A stretch of 64,000 bases of DNA from contig NZ_HE610961.1 in the NCBI RefSeq assembly GCF_000285515.1, positions 326,099 to 390,098 of the forward strand, read 5' to 3'. The notes under the pieces were generated by a model that saw nothing but the letters and a program-made list of their open reading frames with translations, did no database searches and had not been told where the DNA came from. The translations under genes and the position numbers were made by a program. Position 1 is the stretch's first letter. The number at the start of each line of letters is the position of its first letter. This document shows positions 8,431-16,133 of the stretch, one piece after another. The stretch is from Paenibacillus senegalensis JC66 (lineage in GTDB: Bacteria; Bacillota; Bacilli; Paenibacillales; NBRC-103111).

Positions 8431-10569
8431 TTAATGGATTAGTTCATCTATCGTTTCAAAATCTTCTAGTTCAAGCATTCCAAAGGAAGTGGAATACTTC
8501 GGGAACTTCTCTCTAGAGATAAACCACTGCGCTTTTCTCCCAAAATAGGAGTAAATATTTGAATTCATCTGGTCAAAATCCCATTTTCTCTCTTTAGCTA
8601 AAGATAAATCATCATCAGCTACTACAAATACGTTTTCTGTCTCAATTGTAGGAACAAAATCTTGATGCTCAGCAAGTACAGGGAGGTGACTAATAATTAA
8701 TCTACGACAAACAACCTCTTCTCCATAAACAATAATATCGACATCACCTGAATCTATAATCTCTAAAATATCGCTATCTATCTTTTTATCTACACTGACA
8801 TTGTAACTAAATAATTCTATAGTTCCTATACGAAGATTTTTCCTTCGGCACAATCTTACAAGATTACCAAGCAGTTCTGAATTTTCATGCAATCGAAGAT
8901 CTGAAGCAAACACTATATCATAATTTTTCTTCTTCAAAGATCTATTGGGTAGCATCGGATTAGGCACCCGAAAAGGTCTATTTAGTTGCGGAAAATCATA
9001 CCTAAGTTCGTCATCCGAAGCCTTATAATGAAAAGTATTATACCTATCAGCATAAACTCTTCTTGCTCCCATTATAAATCCCGCAGTTCCAAACTTAGGA
9101 TTAGCAGTTAATGAATTTTTAGATAATCTAGCAAAAGACAACGGTCCCGTTGACAATTGAACTACCGCATCTATTCCATACCTCTTCCTCAAACGGTATA
9201 AAAATTCACTGTCTGCTGAGAACCTAACACTGTCCCAATATCCTAAGTCTCTCGTAACCTCGTAACGTCTAAACATTAGTGAAGATGTGTTAGATAGTAA
9301 TTTTTTCCCTATCTTTCCTTTCTGGTAGAACAAAAAATCTTCGCTAATCCTAATTGCCTCTGAAATATTCGCCATAACCGAAGTATTTTCCATCAAGTGG
9401 ACTGCTTGTATTTCTAATTTAAGAGGATGTGACCAGTCATCGGCATCGTGACAGGTCACAAAAGATCCTGTTGCAATCTGTAAAGCCTTATTTCTTACTG
9501 TATACGCACCTTGGTTTATTTTGGACTGCACTAACTTAATTCTATGGTCGTATTGCATTAAACGCTTTACAACTTCGACTGTATTATCTGTACTACAATC
9601 ATCGGCAACTATAATCTCAATATTTTCCCATGTTTGTTGGATAACTGATTTGATTGCAGTAGCAATAACTCTTTCAGAATTATACACGGGCATTATAACA
9701 GATATTTTAGGGGGACTGGACAGACTCGGATAAATCGATTGAACTTCACCTACCATAATATTATCTAAGGGTGATGAGTCCTCAGAAATATCATGGCCTA
9801 TATGTATAACTGGTAAGTTATACATTCTGAAAGTCTTATTTATCCAGTAAAGCCTGGCATCTACTTCGGTTTCCATATTTGCCGCAGTAAAAAACAACTC
9901 CGGATGATCCTCTAAAGCTATCGCCTTCATTATTATTACTTTAGCTTTATTATATTGTTTCAGCGTTTTGTAACATTCAGCTTCCATCATCCAGACAATT
10001 CTGTCCCTTGCTTTCCCTATACTACTGTGACTGTCTCTGATGATTTGTATACACTCTAAAGCCTTTTTTGAACTTTCCTCGCTAAATTTTGTTGTATACC
10101 AATAAGACAAATAATAGGCCGCAAGAGCTCTTATACGTTTGTTCGAAACGTTATTAGTAAAGGTATGCAAATCATTTAATGCTTTTTTAGTAAAGCCAAA
10201 CTTATGAAGTTTAAGATTCAGTTCAACAAGCTCTTGTTCTCTCTTTTTGAGTGCGCCCGCTTCTAGCTTGTTACTACTTTTCACTTTATTTCCTTTGATT
10301 AAATTACTCAAAATTCTTAAGGGGGCCATCATTCTCCATGATCTACTCACCCGCAAACTATGCACTCTTCTTCTCGAAAGCTCTTGTTCCCTTTCAAGCT
10401 TCCTTAACTGACTCATGACTAAATTTTTTTCTGATATAATAAGATTTAAATCATTTAGTAAATACTTCTCTTTTCTCTCTTCTTGTGCTAATTCTTCTGA
10501 AATTTTGTTTATTTCATCTTGCAACTTAGATACATACATCTCTGGCGAGTAATGATTACCGTTACTCAT
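8431..10569 (-). CDS. coiled-coil / helical-repeat / GT2 multidomain glycosyltransferase (paralogue of the gene at 11004-13538)
   Basis: The domain order is an N-terminal coiled coil (to about residue 75), an SRSWRMMAPLR motif, a helical-repeat region (about 110-250), a GT2 domain (ISVIMPVYNSERV, then VADDCSTDNT and CHDADDWSH) and a C-terminal region starting DIVFASDLRL. The true start is ATG 10569 (MSNGNHYS) after GGAAGGAG; it overlaps the upstream stop as ATGAGTAA. Its paralogue continues about 190 residues further with a GT-B-like half that this protein lacks: it stops at LEDFETIDELIH, 23 bases before the next gene. It probably builds part of the exported glycan. Confidence 0.85.
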   Translation of the reverse strand: MSNGNHYSPEMYVSKLQDEINKISEELAQEERKEKYLLNDLNLIISEKNLVMSQLRKLEREQELSRRRVHSLRVSRSWRMMAPLRILSNLIKGNKVKSSNKLEAGALKKREQELVELNLKLHKFGFTKKALNDLHTFTNNVSNKRIRALAAYYLSYWYTTKFSEESSKKALECIQIIRDSHSSIGKARDRIVWMMEAECYKTLKQYNKAKVIIMKAIALEDHPELFFTAANMETEVDARLYWINKTFRMYNLPVIHIGHDISEDSSPLDNIMVGEVQSIYPSLSSPPKISVIMPVYNSERVIATAIKSVIQQTWENIEIIVADDCSTDNTVEVVKRLMQYDHRIKLVQSKINQGAYTVRNKALQIATGSFVTCHDADDWSHPLKLEIQAVHLMENTSVMANISEAIRISEDFLFYQKGKIGKKLLSNTSSLMFRRYEVTRDLGYWDSVRFSADSEFLYRLRKRYGIDAVVQLSTGPLSFARLSKNSLTANPKFGTAGFIMGARRVYADRYNTFHYKASDDELRYDFPQLNRPFRVPNPMLPNRSLKKKNYDIVFASDLRLHENSELLGNLVRLCRRKNLRIGTIELFSYNVSVDKKIDSDILEIIDSGDVDIIVYGEEVVCRRLIISHLPVLAEHQDFVPTIETENVFVVADDDLSLAKERKWDFDQMNSNIYSYFGRKAQWFISREKFPKYSTSFGMLELEDFETIDELIH

Positions 10570-10990
10570 TATCTGCTCCTTCCCTCGCAAACACTTTGCT
10601 TTTCAACCTCCTCAAATATTCGGTGTATCTCCACGATTTGCTATTCAACATTTCCTGGTACATTCTATCGGTATTTTGCTTCAAACTCAAAAGATTCTTG
10701 TTTTTTTTAATAATTGTTTTTAATTCCACTTTATTTTTTTTAATCTTATCATCTAATTGTTTATTATTCTCCCTTTTCCGTCTAAGCTCATCTTTTAATG
10801 AATTTAAACGTGACTGTGCAAGAGTTAATTGAAAATAAAGCTGTTGTGCCTCCAAAACCTGATTTAACCGATGCATAATTAAATCACTGCTCTTTAAATG
10901 ATCGCCGTTCTCATCATCCGACATTACATTTTTCTTTTCTTTTTCTCTATCAAACAAATGATCGCTTTTAGAAAATCCCGTTGTTTCCAT
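10562..10990 (-). CDS. small coiled-coil protein with SWR motif
   Basis: This 142-residue hydrophilic protein is mostly heptad-like helix (LTLAQSRLNSLKDELRRKRE, then long Lys-rich helices). It ends with SKSWRYTEYLRRLKS, the same SxSWRxxxxLR motif that closes the coiled coil of the neighbouring glycosyltransferase. The start is ATG 10990, preceded by CTGGAGGCATCAA. It overlaps the upstream gene's terminus by neighbourhood (14 bases apart) and the downstream gene by 8 bases. No catalytic domain is visible. It may be a scaffold or length ruler for the flanking glycosyltransferases; that is inference. Confidence 0.7.
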   Translation of the reverse strand: METTGFSKSDHLFDREKEKKNVMSDDENGDHLKSSDLIMHRLNQVLEAQQLYFQLTLAQSRLNSLKDELRRKRENNKQLDDKIKKNKVELKTIIKKNKNLLSLKQNTDRMYQEMLNSKSWRYTEYLRRLKSKVFAREGADNE

Positions 10991-11003
10991 TTGATGCCTC
11001 CAG

Positions 11004-13538
11004 TTAATATTCTCTAATTCTAGAAATATGTCTGGCATAACTGAATTTATTATTAATAAATTCAGTTGCTTTTGTTACCTGATCATCGTATGCGCTGTTA
11101 TTGCTAATAAGTTCAATTACTTTTTGCTTAACATCAATAGACTCTGCATAAATTGCCGCTTCCCCAAACAAGTCGTAATAGCTGTGAGGCAAAACAACAG
11201 GCACCCCTACAGCCATAGCCTCGATAATCACTCGACCAAAAGCTTCAACACAGTCAGGATGAACATAATAAACAAACACATCCAGTTCCGAAAGAAACTC
11301 TTTAGGCGTTTTTGATCCAAATTCCCACACCTTCCAATTTCGCGGCAGCTTTCCTAAAATATTCTCAGGAATCTTTGCTCCACCTAGAACACGGACTTCG
11401 AATTCTGATGAATCCGGGTAGATGGCAAGTAGTTCGTCCGGCTCAGAAGGCCATTTAACGTATTGATCTCTTGAGTGCCTGCCAATGACGATTCTATTAG
11501 CATTGGGCACATAGTTCGTTCGTTTCCATTCATCCACATTTATTATGTTTACCCAATCTTCACTAGCTAGTTGAATGCTGCTAAGTTCATCGGAATGGTA
11601 ATCAACTAACGTCTTTCTTATCTGTGGAGCTATAGGGTACCATACACTTTTCTTTTTAAAATAGTCCGTTAAATTTTTCTCGCATTCCTCCATATCGTAC
11701 ACCAATGCTCCTGTTACTCCGTAATCAATTCTAGGAGTCTGATTAACGATAACATTAATTGTTTTTGCTGTTACTTCCGGGATATACATTTGTTTGTCTT
11801 GCAGAACAGGTGGATGCCTAATGATCAGCACATCGCAAGATACCTTTTCTCCATAAACAATCATTTGAACTTGCTTACCATCAATCAACTCTCTTATCTT
11901 GGGATTTATCGGCTTATTCCCAAGACCTCGATACCTGGACATCTGTATTAAACCGGTCTTCAATCCAGCACTTAACTGAGCTTTAATTTCTTCCACATTT
12001 GAAGAAGTTGTTCCACCTGTCAGCCTAAAATCAGATGCTATTATAACATCAAAATGCCTGCTCTCATCCACATTTTCAGAATTCATAGGGTGAGGGATTG
12101 GAAACGGTCTATTGGCCATCGGAAACCCGATTTTCAATATTTTCCCAGAAGCATGGTGGTTGCTAAAGCTTTCAAAATATTCTTTTCTGGCTCCAAATAA
12201 AAATCCAGGATACCCATATTTATTGCTTTCTGTCAATGAGTTTGCAGAAACTCTTGTAAATGAAAGAGGACCTTCTGACGATATATTTACTACAGATTTA
12301 CTACCAAAAACAGCCTTTACCCTTCTTACAAATTCTCCATCTGCCCCAAATCTAACACTATCCCAATAGCCCACTGAATTCAAAACATCTTCCCTTCTAA
12401 ACATTAACGAGGACATATTAGGGAATAGATACACCCGATGCTGGGGTTTTCTATGGAAATTCAAGTTCTCTGTCACTCTAGATTGCTCGGAAGTATTTGC
12501 AATCACCGATCGGTTCCCAATAAGATGCTGAACTTGCTTTTCAATTTTCTGTGGGTGAGACCAATCATCAGCATCATGACATGTCACATAATCCCCAGTT
12601 GCAATCTGAAGCCCTAAATTCCGTGCATAATACGCCCCCCTATTTTTATCACATTGGATGAGACGAATTCTCGTATCCTTTTGCATATAGCTTTGAATAA
12701 CACCGACAGTATTATCAGTACTGCAGTCATCAACAACAATAACCTCTAGATTCACCCAAGTTTGGTTGAGTATAGAGGTTAGTGAAGTATTTATAACCCG
12801 CTCGGAATTATATGCAGGCATAATAACAGTCACTTTTGGACCGTCTTGTTTTGGTGATTCTGTAGCAAATAACGAATCAAATAAAGAACCTTGGTTTGCT
12901 TCCAACTTTATTTCGGTCAAATTAAATCTATTCATGATTTTATTTATCCAAAACAACTTTTTATCGAGTTCATTTTCTGTATTTGAACGAGCCATATAGA
13001 CATCGGGATGCTGATCTTTACCAAGAAGGTCGCCTATTATCACCGCTGCCTGCTTATGTTCACCTAGTAACCACAGGTTCTCAGCTTTTATTAGTTCAAT
13101 TTGTCTAAGCAAATCTTTATCTGCTTTTGTTTTTTTGTCGACAACAATATTTCGCAGATAACTCATACTAATCTTTGCATCATTAATCGTTTTCTTATCA
13201 GCATGCCAGATAGCGAGCTCCCATGAAGCCACCTGTTTTCTATATTGATTTTTGTTGTCTTCAGATAATTTCTGAAGCTCAGAATAAGCAGCATCTAGAA
13301 AGCCTAGATTCAGCAATTTATATTTAATCTGATGTATTTCTTCGTTTATACTGTGTCTTCCATCAGCAGCCATTCGTTTAAGTAATTCTTTTTGCCTAAC
13401 AGACAATTGTCTTTTTATAAATTCTTTTTGTTCCTCTGATAACATTTTTTTCGCAGCAGTAATCGAAGAGTCGGCTATCCACCTTAGAATACTATTTTGG
13501 AACATACTGCTCTTCACTTTTTTCATCAAGCTTTTCAT
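11004..13538 (-). CDS. large bifunctional glycosyltransferase: helical repeats, GT2 domain, GT-B (GT4-like) domain
   Basis: This 844-residue protein has a helical N-terminal region (about 1-220), a GT2 domain (VTVIMPAYNSERV near 235, VVDDCSTDNT, CHDADDWSH) and a C-terminal GT-B half with the typical donor-binding segment EAFGRVIIEAMAVGVPVVLP near residue 775. It could carry out two successive transfers. No membrane segments are seen. It starts with ATG at 13538 after GAGGGTTATGCC. The first 620 or so residues are clearly paralogous to the product of 8431-10569. It lies just after the ABC exporter genes in the same operon, which suggests assembly of a polymer exported by that pump. Confidence 0.88.
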   Translation of the reverse strand: MKSLMKKVKSSMFQNSILRWIADSSITAAKKMLSEEQKEFIKRQLSVRQKELLKRMAADGRHSINEEIHQIKYKLLNLGFLDAAYSELQKLSEDNKNQYRKQVASWELAIWHADKKTINDAKISMSYLRNIVVDKKTKADKDLLRQIELIKAENLWLLGEHKQAAVIIGDLLGKDQHPDVYMARSNTENELDKKLFWINKIMNRFNLTEIKLEANQGSLFDSLFATESPKQDGPKVTVIMPAYNSERVINTSLTSILNQTWVNLEVIVVDDCSTDNTVGVIQSYMQKDTRIRLIQCDKNRGAYYARNLGLQIATGDYVTCHDADDWSHPQKIEKQVQHLIGNRSVIANTSEQSRVTENLNFHRKPQHRVYLFPNMSSLMFRREDVLNSVGYWDSVRFGADGEFVRRVKAVFGSKSVVNISSEGPLSFTRVSANSLTESNKYGYPGFLFGARKEYFESFSNHHASGKILKIGFPMANRPFPIPHPMNSENVDESRHFDVIIASDFRLTGGTTSSNVEEIKAQLSAGLKTGLIQMSRYRGLGNKPINPKIRELIDGKQVQMIVYGEKVSCDVLIIRHPPVLQDKQMYIPEVTAKTINVIVNQTPRIDYGVTGALVYDMEECEKNLTDYFKKKSVWYPIAPQIRKTLVDYHSDELSSIQLASEDWVNIINVDEWKRTNYVPNANRIVIGRHSRDQYVKWPSEPDELLAIYPDSSEFEVRVLGGAKIPENILGKLPRNWKVWEFGSKTPKEFLSELDVFVYYVHPDCVEAFGRVIIEAMAVGVPVVLPHSYYDLFGEAAIYAESIDVKQKVIELISNNSAYDDQVTKATEFINNKFSYARHISRIREY

Positions 13539-13584
13539 GGCATAACCCTCATTAAGATATATTTCACTAACGATTCTGCCGACA

Positions 13585-15102
13585 TCACTTTTTTCCTAGC
13601 TTGTCTTTATATTCTTTCACTACTTCTGACGGCAGCCCACTAGCTACAATTGTTCCTTTTTCTAACCAAACTGCACGTGTACAGACCTTTTGTACAAATC
13701 CCATACTATGCGAAACAATAAGAACCGCTTTAGCTGTTTCAATCATTTCTTGCATTTTATTACTGGCCTTTTGGTTGAAGGACAAATCCCCAGTGGACAA
13801 TGCTTCATCTATGATAAAAATATCTGGTTGCAGATAAGCGGAAATACTAAAGCCTAAACGTGACCTCATTCCACTGGAATATTGTTTAATAGGTTTGTCA
13901 ATAGCTTTTTCCAATTCAGCAAATCGGACAATATCCTCAAAATGCTGTTGAATAGTTTCTTTTGAAATTCCTAGAAGCATTCCATTTAAAAAAACATTAT
14001 CTCTGCCGGTTAGTTCCGAATTAAATCCAGTCCCATATCCAAGTAAGGAAGTTGTCTGTCCCTTTAAGATGCACGCTCCTGTATCTGGTTTCAGAATTCC
14101 GGTGATTAATTTGCATAAAGTACTTTTTCCAGCACCGTTATGTCCAATTATACCAACAATTTCTCCTTCATGTATTTGGAGATTGATATTTTTCAAAGCC
14201 CAGAAAGTTTTACCTCCGCTCAATTTATATGAAACACCGGCATTTGACATATTCAATACTATATTTCCCTCTATCTTGTTATCCCGAATTTCAACCTTTG
14301 ATAATTCCAATTTTTTTTCAGATCCCTTTTGTCTCTTTTTCAATTTTTTTTCTTCCACAAAATGTTCATAGCTCTTAATAATAGTCTTAGGATCACCTAT
14401 CCCCTTAATCTCACCCTTTTCCATCCAAATTAGCCGATCACAGTGTTTTAAGGCATACTTTAAACTATGGGTAACAATAATGACCATTTTAGCCTTCTGA
14501 ATTAATGACTTCATTTTGTTTGCAGCTTTTTCCCCGAAAGCAATATCTCCGGTGTTTAAGGCTTCATCCAAAATTAAAATCTCCGGTTCCAGAAATGAAG
14601 CAACACTAAAGCCCAACCTGGCTCTCATACCACTTGAGTAGTATTTGACAGGCTGTTCGAAATATTCACCGATGCCAGAGAAGTCATGAATTTCGTCCAT
14701 AAATTTATCTATTTTGCAGCGATCAACGCCCATAATCATTCCATTTAAATAAACATTTTCTCTCCCCGTCATCTCTTGATTAAAACCTAGGCCCAAAGAG
14801 AACAGGACGGAAACCCGACCATCTACTTGTAGACTTCCTTCATCCGGCTGTAAGATTCCCGCTATCATTTTGCATAGTGTCGTCTTTCCTGAGCCGTTTG
14901 ACCCGATAATTCCTATTATCTCGCCCTGATAAGCATTGAAATTAACATTTCTCACTGGCCAGATTCTTTTTCGCACTAATTGTTCTTTTGGGGGAAACAG
15001 CCATTCCTGAATTCGGGATTTATAATCATTGGTACGATATCCTGAAATAAAGGAAACACCCAAATTTTCAGCTTTTATTAAAATGTCTGTTTTTTCCATC
15101 AT
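13585..15102 (-). CDS. polysaccharide ABC exporter ATPase, two nucleotide-binding domains fused (Wzt/TagH-like)
   Basis: Two complete ATPase domains of the Wzt/TagH type lie in one chain: Walker A GSNGSGKTT near residue 70 with signature YYSSGMRARLGFS and Walker B ILILDEALN; then GHNGAGKST near residue 320 with QYSSGMRSRLGFS and IFIIDEALS. A charged linker (LKKRQKGSEKKLEL) joins them. Usual Wzt/TagH proteins have one domain and work as dimers; here the dimer is apparently built in. Start ATG 15102 follows GGGAG. The permease gene is directly upstream. It powers export of a lipid-linked glycan. Confidence 0.92.
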   Translation of the reverse strand: MMEKTDILIKAENLGVSFISGYRTNDYKSRIQEWLFPPKEQLVRKRIWPVRNVNFNAYQGEIIGIIGSNGSGKTTLCKMIAGILQPDEGSLQVDGRVSVLFSLGLGFNQEMTGRENVYLNGMIMGVDRCKIDKFMDEIHDFSGIGEYFEQPVKYYSSGMRARLGFSVASFLEPEILILDEALNTGDIAFGEKAANKMKSLIQKAKMVIIVTHSLKYALKHCDRLIWMEKGEIKGIGDPKTIIKSYEHFVEEKKLKKRQKGSEKKLELSKVEIRDNKIEGNIVLNMSNAGVSYKLSGGKTFWALKNINLQIHEGEIVGIIGHNGAGKSTLCKLITGILKPDTGACILKGQTTSLLGYGTGFNSELTGRDNVFLNGMLLGISKETIQQHFEDIVRFAELEKAIDKPIKQYSSGMRSRLGFSISAYLQPDIFIIDEALSTGDLSFNQKASNKMQEMIETAKAVLIVSHSMGFVQKVCTRAVWLEKGTIVASGLPSEVVKEYKDKLGKK

Positions 15103-15130
15103 ACTCGCTCCCATTAATCAAGACACCACT

Positions 15131-15907
15131 TTATAAAGCTTTAATGATTTTGTGTTCATTACGATTATAGAACAACACTAAGGAAAACACTGCACCTAGC
15201 GACAAGGCTCCTATACTACTTAACACACCAATATTCGGCATTTGCCCGTACATAAGAACGTCTCGATAACCGTTTAAAATATAGGCCATTGGATTAAATG
15301 TTTCAATCCACTTATAACCTTCGGGCAGCCTACTTCCTTCCCAAATGACAGGTGATGCATAAAACCAAAGTCTCATGAAATGACCTAGAAAGTTGCTAAC
15401 ATCTCGAATAAATACTGATACGTAAGACACAGCTAAACCTATCGCCATTAGAAACAGTAGCTGTACCAAGATAACAAAAGGAAGAAACACAACATACCAT
15501 TCTGGAACTACTTTGAAAATAACCAGAAATATAGCAATTACAATTAAACCAAAGAGAAAGTTAAATAGTTGTGCTACTGTCTTAGTTAGTGGAAATATAA
15601 TTTTAGGTAGACTTACTTGCTGGATGATAGAAGAGTATTGCAGAATAGCCCGAGAAGCTTGCCCTACTGCAGTGCTCGCCCATTTCCATGCTACCTGACC
15701 GATTACCAAGTACACTGCGAAATTTTCGCCACCTCTACCCAACACAATGACCACAAGAAAGTAGTATATGAGAGCACCGAGGAGCGGATCCAAGAGCCAC
15801 CAGAAATAACCTAAAAAGCTGTTTTTATGTTCCGCTTTTAATCCAGATTTTGTCAAATAAATTAGCAGGTCTTTTCGTGTAAACACTTCTCTTATATAAT
15901 TAATCAT
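15131..15907 (-). CDS. polysaccharide ABC exporter permease (Wzm/TagG-like, ABC-2)
   Basis: A six-helix ABC-2 type permease of about 258 residues. The N-terminal INYIREVFTRKDLLIYLTKS amphipathic stretch, then YFWWLLDPLLGALIYYFL, and a C-terminal EHKIIKAL tail resemble TagG/RfbA-type exporters. The conserved WFYASPVIW and NPMAYILNGYRD segments are present. The chosen start is ATG 15907 after GGAAGGG; a TTG six codons upstream sits within that site and is unlikely. It is the first gene of the minus-strand polysaccharide operon, followed by its ATPase. Confidence 0.92.
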   Translation of the reverse strand: MINYIREVFTRKDLLIYLTKSGLKAEHKNSFLGYFWWLLDPLLGALIYYFLVVIVLGRGGENFAVYLVIGQVAWKWASTAVGQASRAILQYSSIIQQVSLPKIIFPLTKTVAQLFNFLFGLIVIAIFLVIFKVVPEWYVVFLPFVILVQLLFLMAIGLAVSYVSVFIRDVSNFLGHFMRLWFYASPVIWEGSRLPEGYKWIETFNPMAYILNGYRDVLMYGQMPNIGVLSSIGALSLGAVFSLVLFYNRNEHKIIKAL

Positions 15908-16133
15908 CCAATACTGCCCTTCCAAAATAAATTAAGTAATAGACCACAATGAATTATGTCGAAATTAAGTATACGGCAAAATGTCATTAGAGTCGAGCCA
16001 TCTACATTATTTCCCTGAACTGTAATCAAAATCTATAGTTAGCCTAGCAAGACTACCATCTCCTTTCAGTTTCACTCCCCCTGCATCTATGATAGAATGT
16101 TGTAGAATTATGACGGACAAGGGAGTTTACGAA
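15908..16133. promoter_or_regulatory. divergent intergenic region between exporter operon and Wzy-like gene
   Basis: Both transcription units diverge from this AT-rich 226-bp gap. On the minus strand, TTGCCG and TAATTC spaced 17 bases are a weak sigma-A candidate for the exporter operon. On the plus strand, TATGAT near 16087 could be a -10 for the Wzy-like gene. Neither is strong and no operator is obvious. Confidence 0.3.
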
